Origin: Chloroflexota bacterium
GTDB lineage: Bacteria > Chloroflexota > Anaerolineae > Anaerolineales > Villigracilaceae
Direction of reading: 5' to 3'
Length of the DNA stretch: 56,964 nucleotides
Assembly (NCBI GenBank): GCA_029782225.1
Contig: JAKOVF010000429.1
Coordinates: 1-56,964 of the forward strand
Below are positions 24,863-33,663 of the stretch, one piece after another; the stretch's first letter is position 1; the number at the start of each line of letters is the position of its first letter. The position numbers and the translations under genes are program-made. The notes below the pieces were generated by a model. It saw nothing but the letters and a program-made list of their open reading frames with translations, did no database searches and was not told where the DNA came from.

Positions 24863-25891
24863 TCAGTTTGCCCAGTGTAAAATCTTGTTTACAATGGGAT
24901 TTGCAGACGCAAATACCAGCGAGGCATTATCTTCAGTCGAAAAGCCCAACCTTTGCTTGACATCGTAGGCGCCGCTTCCCCAACGCAGCAAGCGAATTTT
25001 GTGTTCGAAGGCAATTTTCAGGCTTTCATAAACGAGAGCGAAATAAACGTAAGGTATGTCTTTGGCGAGACCCAGCATGCTGGTCATTTGGGAACTGTTG
25101 TCTTCCAGCAAGAGTCCGCAGCCGACGAGCTGTTCTCCAATCAGAGCAGTCAGGAAAATGCCATTGACCAGATCCATGTTTTCAAGCATGCGCCTTGCCC
25201 AGGGATTGGGAAGCGCACCATGGCTGGTCTCCACATTGCGGATCAAGGTTAAGGCTTCTTCTGTCCGAAATGGATACAAATGACGCTCGACGTGCATGCC
25301 CAATTTGTCCGCCTCACGCGATACACGTTTGTAATGCTGGCGATCCTTTTTGCCCACTGACGCCAGATAGTCATCCATACTTCCCCAGTTATTTTCCATC
25401 TTCATACCCGGCTCGGAGGCTGTCATCCCTGAGAGATGAGGTGGCCAGCCAATCACCTCCGCCTTGCTCATATAATCGAATACAATAAAAGAGGCTTGAG
25501 ACTGACGAGCAATCTCCTGCACAGCCTCTGTTAGAACTGATAGGATTTCATCCCTGTTTGCCTGATCTGAGATGATCAAGCCAGTCGTATAAGCAAGCGG
25601 GGATCTGCAGACTAAAAGCGGCCAGCGATTTAACAGACCCTGAACCGGTTTCCTGAAGATGCCGAGCATCCGAGGAAGCGGTTCAGCGCGCACCAGCCAG
25701 AGGCAGGCGCGTGCAACCAGGTTACTCCCTTCGCAAGCGAGCAGATACGCAGGCGGACAGTCTGCCATCACCTGCTCGCCGTAAGCGTACCAGCGGTGAC
25801 TTTGAAAGGGCCGGCCGCTGCTGAGTTGATCCCATATCGTAGAATCGATCTCCTGGATGCTTGAGACCATTTTGATGTTCAAGGTTGACAT
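24863..25891 (-). CDS. FemAB/GNAT-like (BioF2-type) acyl or aminoacyl transferase
   Basis: This 342-residue protein has two GNAT-like halves: an N-terminal segment (SGRPFQSHRWYAYGEQVM, about 24-41) and a C-terminal one with DRQHYKRVSREADKLGM and IGEQLVGCGLLLED followed by LLRWGSGAYDVKQRLGF, as in FemAB-like and BioF2-type proteins. FemAB relatives transfer aminoacyl or acyl groups to cell-wall or lipid acceptors; no substrate can be assigned. It is first in the diterpene operon, 12 bp before the sulfotransferase. The ATG at 25891 was preferred over a TTG at 25999 because the extra 36 residues are polar and unlike the family; no clear Shine-Dalgarno precedes either. Confidence 0.75.
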   Translation of the reverse strand: MSTLNIKMVSSIQEIDSTIWDQLSSGRPFQSHRWYAYGEQVMADCPPAYLLACEGSNLVARACLWLVRAEPLPRMLGIFRKPVQGLLNRWPLLVCRSPLAYTTGLIISDQANRDEILSVLTEAVQEIARQSQASFIVFDYMSKAEVIGWPPHLSGMTASEPGMKMENNWGSMDDYLASVGKKDRQHYKRVSREADKLGMHVERHLYPFRTEEALTLIRNVETSHGALPNPWARRMLENMDLVNGIFLTALIGEQLVGCGLLLEDNSSQMTSMLGLAKDIPYVYFALVYESLKIAFEHKIRLLRWGSGAYDVKQRLGFSTEDNASLVFASANPIVNKILHWAN

Positions 25892-26021
25892 GGCAAAATT
25901 CGTTTTTTTCTGAGGTCTGGACTTCCAGATTCTACATGAGGGTATGTATTCTTTTCCTTGCGACTTCCTGTCTATCAAAAGTGTAAGGTGATACGACAAA
26001 ACATTTCACTTGAGGTGAAGC

Positions 26022-26417
26022 ATGCAAATTCGCACGTTTCGTTTGAAACCCAAACAAGACCTCTTCGATGAGATCGAAAGTTATGTTGCGACTCAGCATA
26101 TCGAAGCGGGATGCCTGCTTTCTTCGGTGGGCAGCCTGACCCATGCCACGTTGCGGCTGGCGAATCAGAATATCTACAACGAGTATGAAGGCCATTTCGA
26201 GATCGTGTCCCTCAATGGAACTATTTCACAACACGGCTCCCATTTGCATATTGCTATTTCAAATGAGAAGGGAGAGACCATTGGCGGTCACCTGGTACGC
26301 GGATGTAGAATTTACACGACCGCGGAAATCGTTCTTGCCGAGTTTGAGGATGTGGTTTACAGACGTGAATTCGCTGAAGATTCCGGATATGAAGAACTGA
26401 CGGTTCATCCCCGCTGA
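26022..26417 (+). CDS. PPC/DUF296 domain protein
   Basis: This 131-residue protein consists of one PPC (plant and prokaryote conserved, DUF296) domain. It has an N-terminal MQIRTFRLKPKQDLFDEIES strand-helix, GCLLSSVGSLTHATLR, and the metal-site-like HGSHLHIAIS and GGHLVRG that typify the family. GAGGTG precedes the ATG. Bacterial PPC proteins are trimers of unclear function, some linked to DNA binding. It is divergent from the diterpene operon and shares its upstream region. Confidence 0.88.
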   Translation: MQIRTFRLKPKQDLFDEIESYVATQHIEAGCLLSSVGSLTHATLRLANQNIYNEYEGHFEIVSLNGTISQHGSHLHIAISNEKGETIGGHLVRGCRIYTTAEIVLAEFEDVVYRREFAEDSGYEELTVHPR

Positions 26418-26439
26418 ATAGAGTGGCTCATACAAAAAA

Positions 26440-26465
26440 ATGGAGCCGCATGTTTGCGGCTCCAT
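26440..26465 (-). terminator. terminator of the Hsp20 gene
   Basis: An 11-bp stem (ATGGAGCCGCA / TGCGGCTCCAT) with a 4-nt loop is followed on the minus strand by TTTTTT. It lies 22 nt past the Hsp20 stop and also separates it from the convergent PPC gene. Confidence 0.85.
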
Positions 26466-26486
26466 CAAATGGGGGGTCGTTGATGT

Positions 26487-26930
26487 TTACTTGCTCTTAA
26501 TGTTGATTGTCTTCGGGCGTGCCTCTTCGGCTTTGGGCATGGTCACCGTGAGGATCCCATTTTCAAATTCAGCGGTGGCCTTGTCAGCAGAGACCGCTGT
26601 GGGAAGAGCCACCGAGCGTTCAAACGAGCCCCAGCGCTGCTCGCGAAGATGATAAGCCTTTTCCTTCTTCTCTTCCTGCTGCCTGGTCTCGCCGCGCAGG
26701 GTCAACACATCGCCCGTAATGTTGATCTGGACTTCGTCAGCTTTCATGCCGGGCAGGCTGGCTTTGACCACGACCTCGTCGTCAGTCTGATACATATCAA
26801 TCGCAGGCCGCGACCAGCCATCGGTCATCGCTCCGAGCGGGCGGGTGAAGGCTTCGTCGAAGAGATGATCCATCGCCTCACGCAGGGTCATCATTTCACG
26901 AGCGGGTTCCCAACGAGTTAGATTGGACAT
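26487..26930 (-). CDS. Hsp20/alpha-crystallin family small heat shock protein
   Basis: This 147-residue protein has an N-terminal arm (TRWEPAREMMTLREAMDHLF) and an alpha-crystallin domain with ATPase-independent chaperone signatures (VVVKASLPGMKADEVQI, LTLRGETRQQEEK, FERSVALPTAVSADKATAEF, ENGILTVTMPKAEEARPKTI). The C-terminal IxI-like KTINIKSK is present. It holds unfolding proteins during stress. AGGAGG lies upstream of the start. It is a single-gene unit with its own terminator. Confidence 0.95.
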   Translation of the reverse strand: MSNLTRWEPAREMMTLREAMDHLFDEAFTRPLGAMTDGWSRPAIDMYQTDDEVVVKASLPGMKADEVQINITGDVLTLRGETRQQEEKKEKAYHLREQRWGSFERSVALPTAVSADKATAEFENGILTVTMPKAEEARPKTINIKSK

Positions 26931-26978
26931 AGCTACCTCCTTACGATAGTTCTGAAGTATTTTATGTCTTTAATTTAA

Positions 26979-27007
26979 AGAGCTTGCGTTAAAAAAACGC
27001 AAGCTCT
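26979..27007 (-). terminator. terminator of the phospho-signalling operon
   Basis: A 12-bp stem (AGAGCTTGCGTT / AACGCAAGCTCT) with an A-rich 5-nt loop, followed on the minus strand by TTTAAATTAAAG, 24 nt past the response-regulator stop. Confidence 0.75.
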
Positions 27008-27030
27008 GCATAAAAAATCCGTTAGAAATC

Positions 27031-27756
27031 CTATTCCTTTTCCTTCTGCCTCTTGAAATCCACAAAGCGATAGCCGACGCCGCGCTCCGTCAGGATATAT
27101 TTCGGGTTGGCGGGATCTTTTTCGAGCTTCTGGCGCAGGTAATTGATATAAAGGCGGACGTAATGCGGTTCGTCCCGGTATTCGTATCCCCACACTTTTT
27201 GGAGCAGTTGATCATGCGAGACCACCCAGCCGGCGTTCTGGACAAGGTGGAAGAGCAGGCGGTATTCCGTTGGGCGCAGCTTGACCAGCTTGCCTTCGAG
27301 CCAGATCTCGCGGCGGTCGAAGTCGATCTTGAGGCGGTCATCGATTTCGAGCAGCCCATGCATGGAGCCAGTCGCGGTCTCCGTGCGGCGCAGCACGGCC
27401 TTCACACGGCTGACCATTTCCCGCGGGCTGAAAGGCTTGGTGATGTAATCATCTGCGCCCAGTTCCAGGCCGCGCACACGGTCATCCTCTTCCCCTTTGG
27501 CGGTCAGCATAATGACCGGCACATTACTGACCTCTCGAATGGTCTCCAGTACTTCGAAACCATCGAGATCAGGCATCATGATATCCAGCAGGATCAGATC
27601 GGGGGTCACATCGCGCAGCTTTTGGATGGCCTGCTTACCGTTGTTGGCCTCGCTGACCTGAAAACCATCGTGTTCCAGGTTCATGCGGATAAAGCGCACC
27701 ATGCGCTCTTCATCATCCACAACGAGAATGCGGCGGCGGTCAAACGATTCGGGCAT
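27031..27756 (-). CDS. OmpR/PhoB-type response regulator
   Basis: This 241-residue protein has a receiver domain with DDEE (15-18), phospho-acceptor Asp in [16 protein letters not shown] (about 58) and the LTAKGEEDD and KPFSP switch residues, then a winged-helix DNA-binding domain ([20 protein letters not shown] through [10 protein letters not shown]). It closes an operon of kinase, phosphatase, DnaJ-VWA, FHA and a small protein. No histidine kinase is adjacent, so it may be controlled by an orphan kinase or by Ser/Thr phosphorylation from the operon's kinase. Confidence 0.94.
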   Translation of the reverse strand: MPESFDRRRILVVDDEERMVRFIRMNLEHDGFQVSEANNGKQAIQKLRDVTPDLILLDIMMPDLDGFEVLETIREVSNVPVIMLTAKGEEDDRVRGLELGADDYITKPFSPREMVSRVKAVLRRTETATGSMHGLLEIDDRLKIDFDRREIWLEGKLVKLRPTEYRLLFHLVQNAGWVVSHDQLLQKVWGYEYRDEPHYVRLYINYLRQKLEKDPANPKYILTERGVGYRFVDFKRQKEKE

Positions 27757-27757
27757 A

Positions 27758-28000
27758 TCACTCCCTCACAAAGCCGATGATCTTTTCCTCTTCACTACTT
27801 TCGAGGATCTCAATCAGGTTCACTCTTGACAGCGGCCAGATGACTTTAACGACATTCGGTTCCAGGTAGTGCAGGTCCTTGCCGTCACGCTGACGCGGGT
27901 TACTGACCACAATATTCGTGTCCGCGGGTTTGGGCAATTCGTCCACTTCACCGGCAATGGCGGTTTCGCCCGGAATGTGCAAAATCACAGTGTAGGCCAT
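27758..28000 (-). CDS. small conserved-looking protein of the signalling operon
   Basis: This 80-residue protein ([20 protein letters not shown] at the N-terminus, acidic [14 protein letters not shown] at the C-terminus) has no motif I recognise. It fits tightly between the FHA gene (11 bp) and the response regulator (1 bp), which supports it being real. Its length and strand-rich pattern suggest a small beta-rich binding module. Confidence 0.65.
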   Translation of the reverse strand: MAYTVILHIPGETAIAGEVDELPKPADTNIVVSNPRQRDGKDLHYLEPNVVKVIWPLSRVNLIEILESSEEEKIIGFVRE

Positions 28001-28011
28001 GTTTGACTTCC

Positions 28012-28533
28012 TTAATTCTTGAGCAGCACCTGTATCTTTAGCTTACCAAGCGAGACGATGTCACCATGATTCAAGATCTGTTCCACATTGGCCGTCAGCC
28101 GTTTGCCATTGATATAGGTGCCGTTGGCCGAACCGAGGTCCATGATGATTGCGCGTTGATTATCACGTTTGACAACTGCATGTAAACGGGAAACGCCGCT
28201 TGCATACGCCTGATACGGTGAAAGGTCTATATCCGGCATGATCGGCTGCCCCTCACTAATGCGGCCAAGTGTGAATTCGTTCCGGCCGGTCAGTGGCAGA
28301 ACCTGGCCGGTATCCAGTAAGTGCAGGCTGCCCCAGGCATCGACCCCGCCAGGCTGATAACTGCGTGGAGCAACAGGAGGAACACGCGCGGTTGTGGATG
28401 TATCCTCGGCGATCTGGCTGGTTGAAATGTGCTGTGTGATCAGCGCATCCTTGCCGCCCAGTTGGGCTCCACATTCACTGCAGAACATGGAGCCTGCCAT
28501 GTTCTTATGCTTACAATTTGGACATACGATCAT
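28012..28533 (-). CDS. zinc-ribbon plus FHA domain protein
   Basis: This 173-residue protein has an N-terminal zinc ribbon ([19 protein letters not shown], Cys4, residues 4-22), a linker rich in Thr/Ser that could be a phospho-acceptor ([14 protein letters not shown]), and a C-terminal FHA domain (about 85-170) with [18 protein letters not shown] and [17 protein letters not shown] domains bind phosphothreonine, so it is a likely reader of the kinase in this operon. It overlaps the DnaJ-VWA gene by 4 bp (ATGA). Confidence 0.9.
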   Translation of the reverse strand: MIVCPNCKHKNMAGSMFCSECGAQLGGKDALITQHISTSQIAEDTSTTARVPPVAPRSYQPGGVDAWGSLHLLDTGQVLPLTGRNEFTLGRISEGQPIMPDIDLSPYQAYASGVSRLHAVVKRDNQRAIIMDLGSANGTYINGKRLTANVEQILNHGDIVSLGKLKIQVLLKN

Positions 28534-30014
28534 GTCGCCTTCTCCTTAGAGCCTGCCAGTAAAAGCGCACGCGTCTGGTACTTGATGACCTTGTTACCAG
28601 CGGCGCTCATGGCATGCATTCTTTCAATGTGATCTGCTTCCAGCAGTGCGGTCTTGGCGAGTTGCTGTTCTCCCTGCGCGAGCAAATGAGTTGCAAGGTT
28701 ATGAAGTTGGCGCGCAGCAACGTCGAAATTGCCGGCTTCTGTTTCGGCGCGGGCGCGTTCCTGCATCCGGTACAGCGTAAGGCGGGAAAGCGCACCGAGG
28801 ACTTTGGTCGGAGGGGGGATCACAGCGGCTTCATCTGCAACGTCCCGTGAGAGGCGCAAGCGGATGGGGGGCACCGGCGTTGGCCGGGCAGCAATGGAAG
28901 TCTTAAGGGTGCCATCCAGCAGGAGAATACTATCTTTATCCAACACATTCGGCTGGATAATGAACTCAAACAACACCTGCAATGGGGCATCCTGCAGAAT
29001 GGATCCCAGGTGAAGAGTTTCCTCAATTGCGACGGGTCCACCGTCCGGCTGCATGCGGAAGGCATAGTTTAGCTGAACCCCTTCGGAAGGTTTATATTCA
29101 AGAGTTACTTCATCGGCGAAAGTGCTGGCCAGAGCCTGGAATTTTTCAACGAGCAGACGCTGGATATCCTTGGGGTTGGAAATGTAGGCACTGGCATTCC
29201 CGGTGCGGCCGGCGAGTGCATCCAGGAAAATATCATTCCATTCCTCACCAATGCCCATGCCAGAGATGCCGATATTCCGGCGGGCGGCCTGCTCCGCGAG
29301 TTCCAGACACGCCTGCTCATCGCCATAGGTATGACCATCCGTAAGCAATATAATATGACTGACGCGTGATGGGTCGAGGCTATAGCTGATCTCTTTCATC
29401 CCCGCTTCAAGCCCTTGCAGGATCTCTGTCGCGCCGAAGGGCTTGATCATCTGGATGCGGCCCTCCTGTTTTGTGCGGTCCATGTGCAGCGAGGCAGGGA
29501 GGATGACCTCGGCGCGATCACTGAACGCGACCACGCTGAACACATCCTGCGGTCGCAGGCCGCGGATCAACTGGATGGCAGCCGCCTTCACCATATCCAT
29601 TTTTACGCCCTGCATGGAGGTAGAGCGATCCAGTACCAGACAGAGATTGAGCGGCGGTGCGGGAATCTTTTCCACTTCATCGCGCGGACCCACTTCCAGC
29701 AGGATATAGATGAGCTGAGCCTCAGTCAGCCTGACCAGATTTCCGCGGCTGAATTGAAGCTGGTGTTTCACGACCGGGTTCTCGGGTTCCAGATCCGGCG
29801 GCAGGGTTGCATCGTATTGTGCTCGTCGTTTGGGATTCGAAAGGACTTCGTAGGCCTGCTGGATCTCCAGGAATAGCTCGGTCTCCCCGGGGGCCACGTT
29901 CTTATCCGGATGCAGACGCTGGGCGGACTCAAAATAGGCGCGCTTGATCTCCTCCTGCGTTGCATCTCGGAATACGCCGAGAACAGCATAATAATCGGAC
30001 TTCTTGAATTGCAT
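28530..30014 (-). CDS. DnaJ domain fused to von Willebrand factor A domain
   Basis: This protein of about 494 residues starts with a J domain ([22 protein letters not shown] at 35-37), followed by a VWA domain with MIDAS residues (VLDRSTSM, the downstream Thr in GATEIL and Asp in [11 protein letters not shown]). A beta-rich region and a helical C-terminal part (about 390-490) follow. The J domain recruits and activates Hsp70, and the VWA domain binds proteins through a metal; the combination suggests a chaperone-recruiting adaptor. The ATG at 30014 (1 bp after the PP2C gene) was chosen because the J domain starts there. Confidence 0.88.
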   Translation of the reverse strand: MQFKKSDYYAVLGVFRDATQEEIKRAYFESAQRLHPDKNVAPGETELFLEIQQAYEVLSNPKRRAQYDATLPPDLEPENPVVKHQLQFSRGNLVRLTEAQLIYILLEVGPRDEVEKIPAPPLNLCLVLDRSTSMQGVKMDMVKAAAIQLIRGLRPQDVFSVVAFSDRAEVILPASLHMDRTKQEGRIQMIKPFGATEILQGLEAGMKEISYSLDPSRVSHIILLTDGHTYGDEQACLELAEQAARRNIGISGMGIGEEWNDIFLDALAGRTGNASAYISNPKDIQRLLVEKFQALASTFADEVTLEYKPSEGVQLNYAFRMQPDGGPVAIEETLHLGSILQDAPLQVLFEFIIQPNVLDKDSILLLDGTLKTSIAARPTPVPPIRLRLSRDVADEAAVIPPPTKVLGALSRLTLYRMQERARAETEAGNFDVAARQLHNLATHLLAQGEQQLAKTALLEADHIERMHAMSAAGNKVIKYQTRALLLAGSKEKAT

Positions 30015-30015
30015 A

Positions 30016-30936
30016 TTATCCAATGAGTTGTGCAAGCACAACGCTGATATTATCCGGCCCGCCAGCGATGTTCGCTGCTTCCACTAGATTCTGGCAGGCG
30101 CGGGAGAGGTTGGGTGCTTCAATAACAGCCCGGCAAATATCCTTTTCGTTCACAACGCCCCAGAGACCATCACTGCAAAGCATCAGGTAACCGGGCTGGG
30201 GGAAAGGCATGGTAAAGATATCCGCTTCAAGCGTTTCGCCCTGACCGAGAGCTCGAATCAGCACGTTGCGATGCGGGAAGTTGACTGCCTCGTCCTTGCT
30301 GAGGTGGCCGAGTTCCTCGAGCCGTTTGACCAGGCTGTGGTCCCGCGTGATCGGTTCGATCCGGCCATCCGGATAAATCGAGTAGGCGCGACTATCGCCC
30401 ACATGCGCGATCGTCACCTGTTGACCCAGAACCAGTGCGGCTGTGACTGTGGTCCCGCTGCCCGGCGCTTCGCGCTGGACAAAACGGTGGGCCTCGCGGA
30501 TCGAGGACTCCATCACCTCCTGGAGAGATTCCTGCATCGCCTGCGTAGGGAGATTGAAAAGATAGGAATGGAATTTTTTCAGGATCATGCCGGCCATGAT
30601 GCGGATCGCTGAATTGCTGGCGACCTCGCCGAATTGATGCCCGCCCATGCCATCCGCCACAATATACAGACCAAAGGGCACGCTCTCGCCGTTGCCGGCA
30701 ATCGTGGTTGTCATTGCCAGCAGGCTGTCTTCATTGTGTTCGCGCTGTTTGCCAACGGATTGCCCGGCGCTGGCTATCAGCTGCTGCATTTCAGAGCGCA
30801 GGGCCTGACTGTGCAGGATCGTGTCGATCTGCTGGTCAGTGAGGGGAGCCGTGGTAGCCGAATCGATCCCTGCCTTGAGTTGCGCTGGCGGTTCCTGTTT
30901 ATCTTTTCCAAAAAGCTTGCGGAAGAATTCAGCCAC
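30016..30936 (-). CDS. PP2C-type serine/threonine phosphatase
   Basis: This 306-residue protein has a PP2C (PPM) domain from about residue 60 with the metal-site motifs [33 protein letters not shown] and [21 protein letters not shown] and [12 protein letters not shown]. An N-terminal stretch of about 55 residues precedes it. It would reverse phosphorylation by the kinase encoded just upstream (13 bp gap). No transmembrane segment is present, so it is cytoplasmic. Confidence 0.94.
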   Translation of the reverse strand: MAEFFRKLFGKDKQEPPAQLKAGIDSATTAPLTDQQIDTILHSQALRSEMQQLIASAGQSVGKQREHNEDSLLAMTTTIAGNGESVPFGLYIVADGMGGHQFGEVASNSAIRIMAGMILKKFHSYLFNLPTQAMQESLQEVMESSIREAHRFVQREAPGSGTTVTAALVLGQQVTIAHVGDSRAYSIYPDGRIEPITRDHSLVKRLEELGHLSKDEAVNFPHRNVLIRALGQGETLEADIFTMPFPQPGYLMLCSDGLWGVVNEKDICRAVIEAPNLSRACQNLVEAANIAGGPDNISVVLAQLIG

Positions 30937-30949
30937 GGGGACTCCTTAT

Positions 30950-32902
30950 TTAGGCGAACAATGCATAAACATTGTGATCAGTGCATCCAATATAAACGAT
31001 ATCATCAAAGACCAGAGGGGATCCCGTAAACTTGCCCTGGGTCTCGAACTTCCAGCGCAGGCGGCCTGTCCGATATTCGAGGCAATACACGTTGCCATCC
31101 ACCGAACCGCAATAGAGCGAATCCTTGTAAATCGCGGGAGAGCTGGATACCTGGTTATCCGTCCGGAAGCGCCAGATTTCTTTGGAGGTGCGCGCATCCA
31201 CGCAGTAGATAAACCCGTCCGCGGCGCCGACGAAAACGAAATCGTCCGCGATTGCCGGTGACGAGACCGAGCCTTTACCAAGACGAAAGCGCCAGATCAC
31301 CCAGCCCCTCTTTGTATCCAGTGCGTACAGGGTGCTATCGAGCGAGGCAAAGTACATGGCCTGCCCCGCAAAAACAGGTGACGAGGTGATGGCGCGCTTG
31401 GCCTGGAAGCGCCATTTCACCTCGCCGCGGAAATCAATGGCATACAGACCACCACCCTCTGTACCCACATAGACCATCTCGTTAGCCACCAGCGGTGTAG
31501 AATGGATCGCGTCTTCGGTCAGAAACTTCCAAACAGCACGGCCGGTGTTCACGTTGACCGCATGCAGGTACATATCGTCCGAGCCGAAGAAGATGTGACC
31601 TTCGGCAATGCGCGGCGAGGAACGGACTTTGCCATCGGTATAGTATGTCCACACGACCTTGCCCGAGCGCCCGCTGACCACATGCAGGCGCTGGTCTTCC
31701 GAGCCGAAGAAAACATTCCCATCGTACACCGAAGGCTTGGTCACAATGCCGCCTTCTGTTGCGTACTTCCACTGGAATTGACCGTCCGCGGCATTCAGCG
31801 CATACAGGTTGTTATCGTAGCACCCGATATAGAGCATGCCTTGATGCAGGGCAGGCGTGCCCCTGATTTCATCCTCGCATTTAAATGTCCAAAGCGGCTT
31901 GATCCCTCCGCTTTTGACCGGCAAAGCCGAGGTGATTCGGGTGAGCGCGCCCGTTTTGCGGGCCACGTTCATCAGGGCTTCCTTCATAGCGGTGGCGCTC
32001 GGGAAGCGGTCGGCCGGGTTGTACTGCAAGGCTGTGTTTACCACCGCCTCCAGTTCCGCCGAGACGTTGGGATTGATGCGTCGGATGGGGCGCTCGGCAA
32101 AGGAGAAAGGCGGCTCAAGTCGCGGGTCGCGCCGTGTCAGAGTGTGGTGTAAAGTCGCACCCATGGAATAGATATCCGCTGCTTGACTGGCCTCACCGCG
32201 ATATTGCTCGGGCGGTGAATATCCTTCTGTGCCGATCATCGTGCCTTTGATGCCCGTTTGGAATGCCTTGGCAATGCCAAAGTCCACCAGGATCACGTCG
32301 CCATTGTGATTGATCATCACGTTCGACGGCTTCATATCGCGGAAGATGATCGGATCCGGCTTGTGAGCGTGCAGATACGCCAGCACATCACACAACTGGA
32401 TCGCCCAGCTAATGATCTGATCCTCGGGCAGGAACCCGTTTGAGTCGTTGATGACCGCCTCGAGGTCCTTACCGTGAACGAACTCGAGCACTAAATACGA
32501 TCGGTTATCTTCAGTAAAGTAATCGGAAATACGGGGGATGGATGGATGATTGAGAGTCGCCAGGAGGTTGGCTTCACGTTCAAAGTTCTGGACGATCGTC
32601 TGCCTGACCAGCGGATCCGGCGCCATGTTGATCATCTCTTTGACGGCTACCAGCTTGACGACATTCGGGAAATGCAGATCGCGGGCGCGGTAAACAGAAC
32701 CCATCCCTCCGATACCGATCACCTCCTGAATGTTGTATCGTTTGACCAGTGTGGCGCCAGATTGAAGCTGTTGGCGGGGGGTGGAATCATCCCCTGGATC
32801 TAGCGGCTGAGTAATGTTTTTTGTGTCCAGCGGCCAACTCCTCTTCACAATATGCAGAGTCACCGAATTATAGTGTGCAGTAAGTGGAATTGCAACTGCC
32901 AT
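30950..32902 (-). CDS. Ser/Thr protein kinase with C-terminal PQQ-type beta-propeller
   Basis: In a frame of 650 residues, the kinase domain (about 55-320) has the glycine loop GIGGMGSVYRA, Lys88 (VAVKEM), IIFRDMKPSNVM (catalytic loop with Phe for the usual His of HRD) and VDFGIAK. From about 335 on, seven or so PQQ-like repeats (for example GDxxLYALD-type strands YIGCYDNNLYALNAADG and FVGAADGFIYCVDARTS) form a propeller. No transmembrane helix separates them, so the propeller is probably cytoplasmic. The true start is uncertain: a promoter-like TTGCAA/TATAAT pair (32867-32895) lies inside the 5' end, so GTG at 32863 or 32848 is likelier than the ATG at 32902. Confidence 0.9.
   Translation of the reverse strand: MAVAIPLTAHYNSVTLHIVKRSWPLDTKNITQPLDPGDDSTPRQQLQSGATLVKRYNIQEVIGIGGMGSVYRARDLHFPNVVKLVAVKEMINMAPDPLVRQTIVQNFEREANLLATLNHPSIPRISDYFTEDNRSYLVLEFVHGKDLEAVINDSNGFLPEDQIISWAIQLCDVLAYLHAHKPDPIIFRDMKPSNVMINHNGDVILVDFGIAKAFQTGIKGTMIGTEGYSPPEQYRGEASQAADIYSMGATLHHTLTRRDPRLEPPFSFAERPIRRINPNVSAELEAVVNTALQYNPADRFPSATAMKEALMNVARKTGALTRITSALPVKSGGIKPLWTFKCEDEIRGTPALHQGMLYIGCYDNNLYALNAADGQFQWKYATEGGIVTKPSVYDGNVFFGSEDQRLHVVSGRSGKVVWTYYTDGKVRSSPRIAEGHIFFGSDDMYLHAVNVNTGRAVWKFLTEDAIHSTPLVANEMVYVGTEGGGLYAIDFRGEVKWRFQAKRAITSSPVFAGQAMYFASLDSTLYALDTKRGWVIWRFRLGKGSVSSPAIADDFVFVGAADGFIYCVDARTSKEIWRFRTDNQVSSSPAIYKDSLYCGSVDGNVYCLEYRTGRLRWKFETQGKFTGSPLVFDDIVYIGCTDHNVYALFA
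32867..32895 (-). promoter_or_regulatory. promoter of the phospho-signalling operon
   Basis: On the minus strand TTGCAA (32890-32895) and TATAAT (32867-32872) are spaced 17 bp. It would start transcription near 32861, at or just before in-frame GTG codons, compatible with a leaderless or very short leader mRNA. Confidence 0.55.
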
Positions 32903-32992
32903 TCTTGCATCATTTCATATCAAAAACGTTGGTTATGAGATTAGAGGCTCCTCCTTGCCTAGACGCAACTTCTGCGGCAAAATGGGTAGGCC

Positions 32993-33616
32993 GTGAAGAT
33001 CCTTGCCGTAAGTGACCAGGTGGTAGACCGCGTCTACACGCTAGCATCGACAGGCCAGTTCCATGATGTGGAATTTCTCCTTGGTTGCGGCGATCTGCCT
33101 TACGCTTACCTTGAGTATCTCGTAACCATTTTGAACAAACCGATGTTTTATGTCCCGGGCAACCATGACCCGGAATATAATCTTGCCAACCCTCTCTCAC
33201 GGACGGAAGGCGCATCAAACCTGGACTTGAAGCTGGGGCGCGTTAAAAATCTTCTGGTCGGCGGCTTTGGAGGCTCCATCCGCTACCGTCCCGATGGTGT
33301 CAATCAATATACCCAGAGTGAAGCGTACTTCCGTGCGTCTCGTCTGCTCCCGGGTCTGCTCCTCAACCGCATCAAGTACGGACGCGCCCTTGATATCCTC
33401 ATCAGCCATTCACCCCCTTATCGCATCCACGATGAGGACTCGCAGGCCCACACTGGTCTACGTGCTTTGAACTGGTTGTTGCGGGTGGCCCAACCTCGCT
33501 TTCATTTTCACGGCCATACACACTTCTTCCGCCGCAACCTCACTCCCTCGGATACCGTCGTTGGAAAGACTACTGTCATGAACGTGTTTCCGTATAAGAT
33601 CATTGAAATCAACTAA
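32993..33616 (+). CDS. calcineurin-like metallophosphoesterase
   Basis: This 207-residue protein has the metallophosphoesterase metal motifs LGCGDLPYAY, VPGNHDPEY, LISHSPPY and FHGHTHFF. The first motif reads MKILAVSDQVVD, with Gln where the canonical SDxHG has His, so one metal ligand may be missing or supplied differently. GTG at 32993 is the start; GTAGG just upstream is a weak Shine-Dalgarno. It precedes the ParB-like gene on the same strand by 47 bp. Confidence 0.85.
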   Translation: MKILAVSDQVVDRVYTLASTGQFHDVEFLLGCGDLPYAYLEYLVTILNKPMFYVPGNHDPEYNLANPLSRTEGASNLDLKLGRVKNLLVGGFGGSIRYRPDGVNQYTQSEAYFRASRLLPGLLLNRIKYGRALDILISHSPPYRIHDEDSQAHTGLRALNWLLRVAQPRFHFHGHTHFFRRNLTPSDTVVGKTTVMNVFPYKIIEIN

Positions 33617-33663
33617 CGCCTTCATCCCCAACCCCTCGGGTGAGGGCAACTCAGACCAATCCT

